Shown here: positions 1 to 7,847 of the stretch, in pieces | Position numbering within the stretch: the first letter of the stretch is position 1 | How the letters are laid out: each line of letters opens with the position of its first letter | Assembly: GCA_934162655.1 (NCBI GenBank) | Contig: CAKPJL010000011.1 | Coordinates: 1 to 31,879, forward strand | Length of the DNA stretch: 31,879 nucleotides | Direction of reading: 5' to 3' | DNA from: an uncultured Clostridia bacterium | GTDB taxonomy: Bacteria > Bacillota > Clostridia > TANB77 > CAG-465 | The notes under the pieces: generated by a model | What the model was told of the DNA's origin: nothing | What the model saw: only the letters and a program-made list of their open reading frames with translations | Database searches by the model: none | Made by a program: the position numbers and the translations under genes

Positions 1-2
1 AA

Positions 3-329
3 TTAGCAATAAGCATAAAAAAAGGGTCTTTATGTGGCCTTGGTCAAACCGCACCAAACCCTGTACTTAGTACCCTTAGGTATTTTAGAGATGAATATAT
101 TGCTCATATTGTAGATAAAAGGTGTCCTGCTGGTGAATGCAAAGCTTTAGCAAAAGTAAAAATTGATAGTAAAAAATGTAGAGCTTGTTCAATTTGTGCA
201 AAAAACTGTCCAGTTGGAGCTATATCTGGTAAGATAAAAGAAGGTCCTTTTGTTATAGATCAAGCAAAATGCATTAAATGTGGTGTTTGTATTTTGAAAT
301 GTCCATTTAAGGCTATATCAAAATCATAG
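3..329 (+). CDS. hndC: NuoF-like NAD(P)H-binding subunit of multimeric [FeFe] hydrogenase, 3' end only
   Basis: Only the last 108 codons are in the window, and the gene runs off the left edge. The start of the visible part contains CGLGQTAPNPVLSTLRYF, the C-terminal [4Fe-4S] segment typical of NuoF/HydB/HndC flavoproteins. It is followed by a two-cluster ferredoxin tail with CRACSICAKNCP and CIKCGVCILKCP. In this family the subunit holds FMN and passes electrons between NAD(P)H and the hydrogenase subunit; the ferredoxin tail separates hydrogenase-associated forms from the shorter complex I NuoF. The stop codon TAG overlaps the AGGAGG ribosome site of the hydrogenase gene 10 bases downstream, so the two are translated as one operon. 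Whether the complex is NAD- or NADP-linked, or electron-bifurcating, cannot be decided from this fragment. Confidence 0.88.
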   Translation, partial: LAISIKKGSLCGLGQTAPNPVLSTLRYFRDEYIAHIVDKRCPAGECKALAKVKIDSKKCRACSICAKNCPVGAISGKIKEGPFVIDQAKCIKCGVCILKCPFKAISKS

Positions 330-339
330 GAGGTAGTAT

Positions 340-2097
340 ATGGATGATAAACAAATAGAACTTACAATTGATGGAATAAAAGTAAAAGTAAATGAAGGCT
401 CAACAATTCTTGAAGCTGCAAGAAAAGTATCTATTGACATTCCAACTTTGTGTTTTTTAAAAGATATAAACGAAGTGGGTGCTTGCCGTATGTGTCTTGT
501 AGAAATAGAAGGGGCAAGATCCTATGCTGCTGCTTGTGTCCAACCAGCACAGGCGGGAATGGTAGTACATACTAATACTCCTGCTTTATTAGACACAAAA
601 AAAACAATACTTGAGCTTATACTCTCAGCACATGAAAAAAAGTGCCTAACTTGTTCTAGAAACCAAAATTGTGAACTGCAAAAACTCGCAAAAAGATTTA
701 ATATAGAAGATCTAGATTATGAAGGGGAACTTCCTGAAAAAAATATGGACACAACTTCTGATTGTATAGTAAGAAACACAGCCAAATGTATACTTTGTAA
801 ACGCTGTGTGAATGTTTGTAAAAATGTACAAGGTGTATCTGCAATAAGTACATTAAATAGAGGTTTCAAATCCAAAATAGGTGTAGCACTTGATTTAGGA
901 ATAAAAAAATCCACTTGTGTTGGATGTGGCCAGTGTGTTATACACTGCCCAGTTGCGGCTCTTAGTGAAAAATCAAATATATCTGAGTTAGAAAAAGTTT
1001 TATCAGAACACAAAAAACACATAATAATCCAAACTGCACCAGCTACTCGTGCAACTATTGGAGAAGAATTCGGAGCAAAAATAGGTACTCTAGTCACAAA
1101 TAAGCTTGTATCTGGCCTAAAGAAATTAGGCTTTGATAAGGTATTTGATACAGATTTTGCAGCAGATGTAACTATAATTGAAGAAGCTACTGAATTTATT
1201 TCACGTTTAAAAAACGGCGGTACTCTTCCAATGATTACATCATGTAGCAGTGGATGGATAACTTTTGCAGAAAAATTTTATCCAAATCTACTTAGTAATC
1301 TTTCTACCACAAAATCTCCAATGGAAATAATGGGAACACTTGTGAAAACCTATTATGCTAGGATGATGAAAATAAAACCAGAAGATATTTACTCAGTAGC
1401 ATTAATGCCATGCTCTGCTAAAAAAGCTGAAATAAATAGAGAACAGTTATTACTTTCAGGTGGTATAAAAGCGGTAGATAATGTTCTTACTGTAAGAGAG
1501 ATGGCAACATTATTAAAGAAAAATAATATTAATATATTAGATTTAGAAGATGCTAGTTTTGATAGTCCACTTGGTATTTCTTCTGGTGCAGGTCATATTT
1601 TTGGTACAACTGGTGGAGTTATGGAAGCAGCACTTCGTTCTGTTTCATATTTGCTTGATGGTACTGAAATAAAAAATGTAGAGTTTAAACAAACAAGAGG
1701 AGCTAAAGGGATAAAAGAAGCTACAATACAAATTGAAGGAAAACCGCATAAAATCGCAGTTGTACAAAGCTTAAAAAATGCATCGATTGTTATGGATGAT
1801 ATAAAAAATGGAAAATCAAAATATAGTTTCATAGAAATAATGACATGTCCTGGTGGATGTATAAATGGCGGTGGTCAACCAATAATTCCTGAAAGTGTTT
1901 CATCAAGAATTGATTATAAAGATTTAAGAGCAAAAGCTTTATATAAAGCAGATAAAGAATCAACATATAGAGAATCACATAAAAATCCAGATGTAAAAAA
2001 ACTATATAATGATTTTTTAATAGAACCAAATGGAAAAATAGCACATGAATTGCTTCATACATATTATACAAAACAAGATTGTTACAAAGAAGACTAA
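340..2097 (+). CDS. hndD: [FeFe] hydrogenase catalytic subunit (HydA/HndD type)
   Basis: This 585-residue cytoplasmic enzyme makes or consumes H2 at an H-cluster. Domains in order: an N-terminal [2Fe-2S] domain (PTLC, then GACRMC, about residues 35-65); a His-ligated cluster (HEKKCLTCSRNQNC, about 98-111); two [4Fe-4S] motifs (CILCKRCVNVC and CVGCGQCVIHCP, about 149-205); the H-domain; and the C-terminal small-subunit-like segment ending near HELLHTYY. H-cluster motif L2 is MPCSAKKAE (Cys358) and L3 is EIMTCPGGCINGG (Cys503, Cys507), both canonical. L1 reads TSCSSGW where TSCCPxW is usual: Cys302, the proton-relay position, is kept, but the next residue, normally a cubane ligand, is Ser303. 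The length and cluster set fit the subunit of trimeric NAD(P)-linked enzymes, which matches the NuoF-like gene just upstream. The start is fixed by AGGAGG at 328-333. Confidence 0.92.
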   Translation: MDDKQIELTIDGIKVKVNEGSTILEAARKVSIDIPTLCFLKDINEVGACRMCLVEIEGARSYAAACVQPAQAGMVVHTNTPALLDTKKTILELILSAHEKKCLTCSRNQNCELQKLAKRFNIEDLDYEGELPEKNMDTTSDCIVRNTAKCILCKRCVNVCKNVQGVSAISTLNRGFKSKIGVALDLGIKKSTCVGCGQCVIHCPVAALSEKSNISELEKVLSEHKKHIIIQTAPATRATIGEEFGAKIGTLVTNKLVSGLKKLGFDKVFDTDFAADVTIIEEATEFISRLKNGGTLPMITSCSSGWITFAEKFYPNLLSNLSTTKSPMEIMGTLVKTYYARMMKIKPEDIYSVALMPCSAKKAEINREQLLLSGGIKAVDNVLTVREMATLLKKNNINILDLEDASFDSPLGISSGAGHIFGTTGGVMEAALRSVSYLLDGTEIKNVEFKQTRGAKGIKEATIQIEGKPHKIAVVQSLKNASIVMDDIKNGKSKYSFIEIMTCPGGCINGGGQPIIPESVSSRIDYKDLRAKALYKADKESTYRESHKNPDVKKLYNDFLIEPNGKIAHELLHTYYTKQDCYKED

Positions 2098-2140
2098 AAG
2101 GAAGAGTTTGAATTCTCTTCCTTATATATTTTTTATTTTT
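2098..2140 (+). terminator. Rho-independent terminator of the hydrogenase operon
   Basis: A perfect 9-bp stem, AAGGAAGAG (2098-2106) with CTCTTCCTT (2115-2123), an 8-base loop and a T-rich tail begin directly after the hydrogenase stop codon. Confidence 0.85.
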
Positions 2141-2200
2141 ATATTTATAAAATATTCTATACTCTTTAATGAATCTATCTATAATTTTTAATACTCATTT

Positions 2201-2584
2201 TTAATTTAAATAACTTAATACTTCTCCCAATTTTTCACTTGAAATAACAATTTTTTCTCCACCATATGTTAAAATTCTATTTTTAGGAATTATATAGTTG
2301 GTATTTGTAGCTTTAGATATCTCTTTTAAAAGCTCTTCAAAATTATTAAAGGAAATAATTTTACTTTTTTATGTTCCATATAAATAATATCTTGTCCGAC
2401 TTTATCAACATTATAAAAATCTACCTCACAATCAATCTCATCAGATAGTATAATGATTTTTTCAAACTTGTTAAATTTGTGTGCGTAAGAATCTTTAAAT
2501 AAAAGAATTATAAATGAAAATGTAAATATTAAAATACCACCATATATTAACACTAACAAAATAATTCTTTGATTTTTTTGGCAT
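2201..2584 (-). pseudogene. Small membrane-anchored protein of unknown function, broken by two apparent frameshifts
   Basis: No single open frame covers this gene, but three frame segments join into a sensible protein of about 127 residues. ATG at 2584 follows a GAGGTG ribosome site and reads MPK in a run of seven A (2571-2577 region). Removing one A continues as NQRIILLVLIYGGILIFTF, one transmembrane helix, then a charged segment ending MEHKK. At a run of six A near 2366-2371 the frame must shift again (one A added), after which the sequence reads SKIISFNNFEELLKEISKA and runs to a TAA at 2201. Both breaks are in A-runs and cancel each other in length, so sequencing error is as likely as true decay. 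I do not recognise the family. The predicted form is one N-terminal membrane helix with a cytoplasmic or surface domain of about 90 residues. Confidence 0.6.
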
Positions 2585-2688
2585 ATACTTCACCTCGTCT
2601 GTACTATATCGTATATTATAAATCTTTATAAATAAATATAAATAATAAGTTATAGTTAATATATAATATCAGCTATAATCCATAAATA

Positions 2689-2717
2689 TTGATTTTTAAG
2701 TAAAATTGTAGTATAAT
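2689..2717 (+). promoter_or_regulatory. Sigma-A-type promoter of the Cys-rich small gene
   Basis: The -35 box TTGATT (2689-2694) and -10 box TATAAT (2712-2717) are 17 bases apart, about 50 bases before the ATG at 2769. Confidence 0.75.
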
Positions 2718-2768
2718 GTTAGAAGTGTTTATAAATTGCCTAAAATAATTTTTAAAGGGGATTTAATT

Positions 2769-2939
2769 ATGGACTTTAAAGAATCATTTGTTAACTTAAA
2801 AGCCAAATTTCAATGCTTTATGTGCCGTAAGAAGCATTACTGTCTTTTAAGAGATTTCCCGTGTAAGAGGATTTGCAACGAGTTGCACTTAAAAAACTGC
2901 TCTAATTTGCACGACGATTGTTACAAAAGGAAAAAATAA
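2769..2939 (+). CDS. 56-residue cysteine-rich protein of unknown function
   Basis: The frame is open from 2736, but the ATG at 2769 has an AAAGGGG ribosome site at a normal distance and is the likely start, giving 56 residues. Seven cysteines fall at positions 16, 19, 25, 32, 36, 44 and 51, with a CxxC (CFMC) and many Lys/Arg/His residues. There is no signal peptide or membrane segment, so a cytoplasmic metal-binding or redox-active peptide is possible, but I do not recognise a family. It is a single-gene unit with its own promoter (2689-2717) and a terminator directly after the stop. This unit structure and the good ribosome site argue that it is a real gene and not a chance frame. Confidence 0.65.
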   Translation: MDFKESFVNLKAKFQCFMCRKKHYCLLRDFPCKRICNELHLKNCSNLHDDCYKRKK

Positions 2940-2944
2940 AAATT

Positions 2945-2971
2945 AAAACAGCTAGTTTCTCTAGCTGTTTT
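2945..2971. terminator. Bidirectional terminator between the Cys-rich gene and leuS
   Basis: AAAACAGCTAG (2945-2955) pairs with CTAGCTGTTTT (2961-2971) around a 5-base loop. T-runs follow on the + strand, and the A-rich left flank gives a T-tail on the - strand, so it can serve both converging genes. Confidence 0.85.
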
Positions 2972-2975
2972 TGTT

Positions 2976-5393
2976 TTATTTTATTATAACATTTACTATT
3001 TTTCCAGGAACTACTATAACGTTTTTAATTTCTTTGTCTTGTAAATATTTTAATGTTCTCTCATCATTTGATACTAATGAAATTATATCTTCTCTACCAG
3101 TTGTAGCCTCTATTTCAATAGTATATCTAAATACACCATTTATTTGAACTGGAAGTGTTATAGTGTCACTTACCAATTTTTCACTATCAAAAGTAGGCCA
3201 TTTTTGTTCAAATACATATCCACCAAAATTTAATAGCTCCCAAAGTTCCTCTGTAATATGAGGTGCTATTGGATTTAATAGTATAATAAGTGGTTTAATA
3301 TATCCATTCCATACTTTTTCTTGTTTATATAAAGCATTCACATAGCTCATCATAGCAGCAATAGCAGTATTATACTTCATTTGGTCAATATCTTCTGATA
3401 CCTTTTTTATTGTTTTATGAAGTTCTATTTCTAACTCTTTTGATTCTATTTTTTCAGATGTAGCAAAATTTTCTAGTCTCAAAACTCTATCTAAAAATTT
3501 TCTTACACCTTTTACTCCATTTTCAGACCAAGGAGCTGCCATTGTATAGTCTCCAATAAACATTGTGTATGCCCTTAAAGTATCTGCACCATATTTGTTT
3601 ACTATATCATCTGGGTTTATGACATTTCCCTTCGATTTAGACATTTTTTCACCATCTGGTCCTAATATAAGCCCTTGATATGTACGTTTAGCATATGGTT
3701 CTTTTGTTGGAACTATACCAATGTCATATAAAAATCTATGCCAAAATCTAGAATATATTAAATGACGAGTAACATGTTCCATACCACCATTATAATGGTC
3801 TACTGGTAACCAATATTTCATTTTATCCATACTTGCAATTTCATTATTATTTTTTGGATCAATATATCTTAAAAAATACCATGATGATCCGGCCCACTGT
3901 GGCATTGTATCTGTTTCACGAACTGCATGTCCACCACATTTTGGACAAGTAGTATTTACAAAACTATCAATTTTTGCAAGAGGTGACATACCATCTTCAC
4001 CCGGAACAAAATTTGTAACTTCTGGAAGTTTTAGTGGCAAATCTTCTTCTCTTAAAGGAACAAGTCCGCACTTTTCACATTTTACTATTGGAACTGGTTC
4101 ACCCCAATATCTCTGGCGAGCAAACGCCCAATCTTTCATATGATAATTTGTTTTGGATACGCCTATCCCATTTTTTTCTAGTAAATCTTTTATTCTTATT
4201 TTAGCTTGTTCTACACTCAAACCATTAAGAATATCAGAATTTATCATTACACCTGTTTTTATATCTGTATAGGCTTCTTTTTCTAAATCTACCTTAACTT
4301 CATTTGATGATACAACCTGTTTTATCGGTAAACCATATTTTTTAGCAAAGTCATAATCACGTGTGTCATGTGCCGGTACTGCCATAATTGCTCCAGTGCC
4401 ATATGTAGTCATAACATAATCAGCAACATATATTGGCAATTTTTCCAAAGTTACAGGATTTATAGCATTTATTCCTTCAAGTCTTACTCCCGTTTTGTCC
4501 TTTGCAAGCTCCACTCTTTCGAATTCTGTTTTCTTTTTAGCTTCTTGCTTATATTTTAAAACCTCATCGTAATTTTTTATATTATCTTTTAAATCTTCAA
4601 TTATTTTATGCTCCGGGGCAATTACCATATATGTAACTCCATATATAGTATCTGGTCTTGTAGTATACACTTTCAAATTATGGTTAATACCATCAAGTCC
4701 AAAATCTATTTCAGCTCCCTCAGATTTACCAATCCAATTTTCTTGTTCCATTTTTACTCTATCCGGAAAATCAAGATTATTTAGTTCTTCTAATAATTTA
4801 TCTGCATAATCGGTTATTTTTAACATCCAAACTTCTTTTTCAAGTTGTGTTGTTTCATTATCACATCTATCACACTTTCCGCCTTGTGATTCCTCATTTG
4901 CAAGCACGACTCTACACTTTGGGCAGTAATTAACATATGTCTTTGCTTTATATGCAAGTCCTTTTTCAAACAATTTTAAAAATATCCATTGTGTCCATTT
5001 AAAGTAATCAGGATCTGTTGTATCAATAACCCTTGACCAATCAAAAGAAAAACCAACTGACTTTAGCTGTTTTGTAAAAGTTGCTATATTTTGATCTGTT
5101 ACCTTCCTTGGATGTATTCCCATTTTCATTGCGTAGTTTTCAGTTGGAAGACCAAAAGCATCAAATCCTATTGGGAACAAAACATTTTTTCCTTCCAAAC
5201 GTTTTTTTCTAGCTTGTACCTCCATCCCCATAAAAGCTCTGACATGTCCTACATGAAGTCCTGCACCTGATGGATAAGGAAATTCTATAAGACCATAAAA
5301 TTTTTCCTTTGAAGTATCATCTTTAGCTTCAAAACATTTTTTATCTTCCCATACTTTTTGCCATTTTTCATCTATCTTTTTTGAATATTCCAT
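2976..5393 (-). CDS. leuS: Leucyl-tRNA synthetase
   Basis: This 805-residue class I synthetase charges tRNA-Leu in the cytoplasm. The HIGH-type motif is HVGH within YPSGAGLHVGHVRAF near residue 45. The KMSKS loop is GEKMSKSKGN in the C-terminal half. A zinc-type Cys set (CPKC..., CDRC) lies near 160-180. The CP1 editing domain carries the threonine-rich TTRPDTIYG segment and the conserved VPAHDTRDYDFA, whose Asp is needed to discriminate against mischarged tRNA. A second Cys cluster (CEKCG, CPKCGG) lies around residues 430-490. Length and order match bacterial LeuRS. It stands alone as a transcription unit: the leader is only about 100 bases after the upstream terminator and has no T-box specifier or antiterminator sequence. 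The ribosome site is AAGGGG. Confidence 0.97.
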   Translation of the reverse strand: MEYSKKIDEKWQKVWEDKKCFEAKDDTSKEKFYGLIEFPYPSGAGLHVGHVRAFMGMEVQARKKRLEGKNVLFPIGFDAFGLPTENYAMKMGIHPRKVTDQNIATFTKQLKSVGFSFDWSRVIDTTDPDYFKWTQWIFLKLFEKGLAYKAKTYVNYCPKCRVVLANEESQGGKCDRCDNETTQLEKEVWMLKITDYADKLLEELNNLDFPDRVKMEQENWIGKSEGAEIDFGLDGINHNLKVYTTRPDTIYGVTYMVIAPEHKIIEDLKDNIKNYDEVLKYKQEAKKKTEFERVELAKDKTGVRLEGINAINPVTLEKLPIYVADYVMTTYGTGAIMAVPAHDTRDYDFAKKYGLPIKQVVSSNEVKVDLEKEAYTDIKTGVMINSDILNGLSVEQAKIRIKDLLEKNGIGVSKTNYHMKDWAFARQRYWGEPVPIVKCEKCGLVPLREEDLPLKLPEVTNFVPGEDGMSPLAKIDSFVNTTCPKCGGHAVRETDTMPQWAGSSWYFLRYIDPKNNNEIASMDKMKYWLPVDHYNGGMEHVTRHLIYSRFWHRFLYDIGIVPTKEPYAKRTYQGLILGPDGEKMSKSKGNVINPDDIVNKYGADTLRAYTMFIGDYTMAAPWSENGVKGVRKFLDRVLRLENFATSEKIESKELEIELHKTIKKVSEDIDQMKYNTAIAAMMSYVNALYKQEKVWNGYIKPLIILLNPIAPHITEELWELLNFGGYVFEQKWPTFDSEKLVSDTITLPVQINGVFRYTIEIEATTGREDIISLVSNDERTLKYLQDKEIKNVIVVPGKIVNVIIK

Positions 5394-5489
5394 AAAAATT
5401 CCCCTTTTTAGTTTTCTAATTCTATTTTATCACAATTGTATTAAAATTTCCATATATAGCCATGAATTTTACAAATCAATTATAATAGC

Positions 5490-5521
5490 AAAAAAACAGA
5501 TTTAAAAAAATCTGTTTTTTT
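5490..5521 (-). terminator. Terminator of the 5571-5840 gene
   Basis: A 14-bp perfect stem with a 4-base loop (arms 5490-5503 and 5508-5521) has an outer part of A/T runs. Read on the - strand it ends in a run of T, downstream of the small gene and upstream of leuS. Confidence 0.8.
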
Positions 5522-5570
5522 TCGCTAGTAGCACTTTGTTTTATAGTTAATTTAATCTATACCTTTTTGC

Positions 5571-5840
5571 CTAACTCTTACTAGAAACTCTAGCTAAACA
5601 TTTCTTAATATAGTTCATACATTTAGTATGATCACTATCATTGATATAAATCATGTCATGTAATGAAAAAGCATTTAAATATAATTTTGCTAACTTTTCG
5701 TCACCTAAAATCCGTGCTTTCAATTCCTTTCTTTTAATCTTATTTTTATACTCTAAAGTCACCTCTCTTACTATTTTTAAACTTTCCATAAGAAAATCGT
5801 TACTTCCAACATAATCGCCTTTTGCACCTATAAGTATCAT
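5571..5840 (-). CDS. 89-residue protein of unknown function
   Basis: The start is strongly supported: AGGAGG lies 8 bases before ATG at 5840, and a consensus-like promoter (5894-5922) sits upstream. The protein is hydrophilic and Lys-rich, predicted mostly helical, with no signal peptide or membrane segment. Its C-terminal part has two Cys (KCMNYIKKCLA). The motif HDMIYINDSDHTKC is distinctive, but I cannot link it to a family. It is a monocistronic unit with its own promoter and terminator, lying between leuS and the lepB-holB-ricT-ferredoxin operon. No function is proposed. Confidence 0.65.
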   Translation of the reverse strand: MILIGAKGDYVGSNDFLMESLKIVREVTLEYKNKIKRKELKARILGDEKLAKLYLNAFSLHDMIYINDSDHTKCMNYIKKCLARVSSKS

Positions 5841-5893
5841 CTTAAAACTGCCTCCTAATTTTATTTGGAATATTAAAAATTAAACATATAGGT

Positions 5894-5922
5894 ATTGTAT
5901 CACATTTTTACTAAGAAATCAA
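5894..5922 (-). promoter_or_regulatory. Promoter of the 89-residue gene
   Basis: On the - strand, TTGATT (5917-5922) and TACAAT (5894-5899) are separated by 17 bases and lie upstream of the ATG at 5840. The -35 box lies just beyond the ferredoxin terminator. Confidence 0.65.
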
Positions 5923-5928
5923 ACAAAA

Positions 5929-5959
5929 AGTGCCAGATAAATATTTATATCTAAGCACT
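5929..5959 (-). terminator. Terminator of the lepB-holB-ricT-ferredoxin operon
   Basis: AGTGC pairs with GCACT (5929-5933/5955-5959), and an inner AGATA pairs with TATCT. The - strand continues into TTTTTGTTTGATTT. Confidence 0.65.
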
Positions 5960-5970
5960 AATAAATTTAA

Positions 5971-6141
5971 CTATTCTTGTTCAGGAGCACCAACAGGACA
6001 AACCGCTTGACATGCTCCACACTCTATACATTTTTCTTTATCTATTACATACTTGCCATCGCCTTCTGATATTGCACCAACTGGACATTCAGGTGCACAA
6101 GCACCACAACATACGCATTTATCTGTAATTTTATATGACAT
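5971..6141 (-). CDS. 2[4Fe-4S] bacterial-type ferredoxin
   Basis: This 56-residue electron carrier has two classic cluster motifs, CVCCGACAPECP and CIECGACQAVCP, each CxxCxxCxxxCP, in a clostridial-type ferredoxin fold with an internal duplication. The start ATG at 6141 has an AAGGAGGAG ribosome site that overlaps the stop codon of ricT, 5 bases upstream, so it is the last gene of the lepB-holB-ricT operon and is translationally coupled to ricT. In clostridia, ferredoxins of this size serve pyruvate oxidoreductase and [FeFe] hydrogenase, and the hydrogenase at the left edge could be a partner. Its place next to ricT is noted separately. Confidence 0.93.
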   Translation of the reverse strand: MSYKITDKCVCCGACAPECPVGAISEGDGKYVIDKEKCIECGACQAVCPVGAPEQE

Positions 6142-6146
6142 ACCAA

Positions 6147-6986
6147 TCACTCCTCCTTTCTATTATCATCTTTTACTTTATTAGTAAATTTTACTTCAGA
6201 TACAGGATATGTTTCATATCTTACATCATCGTCTTCTTCACCAAATTTAACTTTTACTTTAAGCCCTAATATATCTACACTTGTTACTCTACCCTTTTCA
6301 CCTGCAACCGTAACATATGAACCAACCTTTGGAAGCTTATCTAAATTTTCCTTGTATACTTCTTGCTCATATCTTAGACAACACATAAGCTTTCCACAAG
6401 CTCCTGAAAGTTTTGGCATATTTATTTGTAAGCCTTGTTCTTTTGCCATTTTTATTGTAACCGGTTCAAAATCTTCTAGATGAGTTCTACAACATACTTC
6501 TCTACCACATATTCCTAAATTTGGATATGCCTTAATTTCATCACGTGGTCCTATTTGTCTTAATTCTATTCTTGCCCTAAATTCATTTGCAAGTAATTTA
6601 ACAAGTTCTCTAAAATCCACCCTATCCTCTGATGAAAAATATATAGTAAGCTTTGACATATCAAAGGTATATTCAGCTAAGATAATTTTCATATTAAGCT
6701 TGAGATCTTTGACCTTTTTTACACAAAACTCAAGAGCCTCTTTTGCAAGTTCCTTATTTTTCTTTTCTCTTTGTAAGTCCTGTTTTCCAGCTGGCTTTAT
6801 AACTTTGCCTATTTGGGAATTTTTGGGAATATTTTCTTCATCTAATACTTTAACAACACGTGCTATTTCTTGCCCTCTATCAGAATTTGCAAGTAACAAA
6901 TCCCCAACATTAAATGTATACTTACCTACATTCAAATATACTAATTTACCAGTGCTTTTAAATCTCACTGCAACAATATTTTTCAA
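6147..6986 (-). CDS. ricT: PSP1-domain protein RicT (YaaT)
   Basis: This 279-residue protein belongs to the YaaT/RicT family. In Bacillus subtilis RicT forms a complex with RicA and RicF that binds [4Fe-4S] clusters and acts in mRNA maturation with RNase Y and in sporulation and competence control. The core PSP1 region spans about residues 60-200. The diagnostic Cys motifs are GICGREVCCRTHL and GACGKLMCCLRYE, both present. The start is a TTG at 6986, supported by GGGAG 8 bases upstream; no ATG gives a better fit. It lies 15 bases after holB, as is common in Firmicutes, and 5 bases before the ferredoxin gene. Confidence 0.92.
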   Translation of the reverse strand: MKNIVAVRFKSTGKLVYLNVGKYTFNVGDLLLANSDRGQEIARVVKVLDEENIPKNSQIGKVIKPAGKQDLQREKKNKELAKEALEFCVKKVKDLKLNMKIILAEYTFDMSKLTIYFSSEDRVDFRELVKLLANEFRARIELRQIGPRDEIKAYPNLGICGREVCCRTHLEDFEPVTIKMAKEQGLQINMPKLSGACGKLMCCLRYEQEVYKENLDKLPKVGSYVTVAGEKGRVTSVDILGLKVKVKFGEEDDDVRYETYPVSEVKFTNKVKDDNRKEE

Positions 6987-7001
6987 ACTTGTACTCCCTT
7001 T

Positions 7002-7832
7002 CTAAATGTTCTTAATCATATTAAGTATCATATTATCTATAACTATATCATAATTGCCATTATTTTTCAATCTAATAAATGCTTTTTCGACAAATTTAAC
7101 TAGTAAATAATTTCCATTATTATATAGCAAAAACTCCAGATATTTTAGCATCTGTTTGTCATCAAAAACATCTTGACTTTTTTTCATTGCTCCTATTATA
7201 TCCTTTTTTATTATATCATTATATAGATCATATACATGATTATATGTTTCAAATTTATTATTTATAATAATATCCGTTGCAAGACCAATTGATCCACTTA
7301 TATACTTTATTAAGTTATCATCTAACTCCTTATTGTACATTCTTTTTATATATAACCTTAATTCATCATCACCAGTTCCAAAAAATTTAATTTTATTTAC
7401 CCTAGACATAATGGTAGGTAGAAAGTTACTCTCCCTATCTGATATTATTATAATATGCACATACTTTGGCGGTTCTTCGAGTGTCTTTAATAAAGCGTTC
7501 TGTGCAGCAGTATTTAGATATTGTCCATCGTCTATAATATATACCTTACTATCTGACATCACAGGAGCTATATATATATCTTCTATTATTTCTTTTCTTA
7601 TCTTTTCAACAGATAAATCTTTTTTATCTTCATCTCTACATATATATTTATAATCTAAACAAGTATCCAAATTATTAGTGTTTAAAAGTACCTTTGCAAA
7701 TTCTTTTGCAAGTAGTGCTTTTCCACATCCTTTAATTCCACAAAATAAATAAGCATGTGAAACTGTATTGCTTCTAATAGAATTTTGCAACAATTCTTTT
7801 TGTTTTGTATTTCCAATTACATTTTCAAACAC
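7002..7832 (-). CDS. holB: DNA polymerase III delta-prime-type clamp-loader subunit
   Basis: This 276-residue AAA+ protein is part of the clamp loader that places the sliding clamp on DNA. Near the N-terminus it has the delta-prime opening NVIGNTKQKELLQNSIRSN, SHAYLFCG and a P-loop GIKGCGKA. A Cys-bearing region of the usual zinc-module position follows (CLDYKYIC). The conserved AQNALLKTLEEPP (sensor/box VI region, around residue 110) is diagnostic of DnaX/HolB proteins. The start is GTG at 7832 after AAGGTG. It sits between lepB (15 bases) and ricT (15 bases) in one operon. The P-loop is close to consensus, as in many Gram-positive delta-prime proteins; ATPase activity is not implied. Confidence 0.92.
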   Translation of the reverse strand: MFENVIGNTKQKELLQNSIRSNTVSHAYLFCGIKGCGKALLAKEFAKVLLNTNNLDTCLDYKYICRDEDKKDLSVEKIRKEIIEDIYIAPVMSDSKVYIIDDGQYLNTAAQNALLKTLEEPPKYVHIIIISDRESNFLPTIMSRVNKIKFFGTGDDELRLYIKRMYNKELDDNLIKYISGSIGLATDIIINNKFETYNHVYDLYNDIIKKDIIGAMKKSQDVFDDKQMLKYLEFLLYNNGNYLLVKFVEKAFIRLKNNGNYDIVIDNMILNMIKNI

Positions 7833-7847
7833 ACTTATTCACCTTCC

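Noticed and set aside
5394..5500. T-box riboswitch upstream of leuS
   Set aside because: The leader is too short and lacks the conserved T-box antiterminator sequence and specifier loop. The hairpin at 5490-5521 belongs to the upstream gene.
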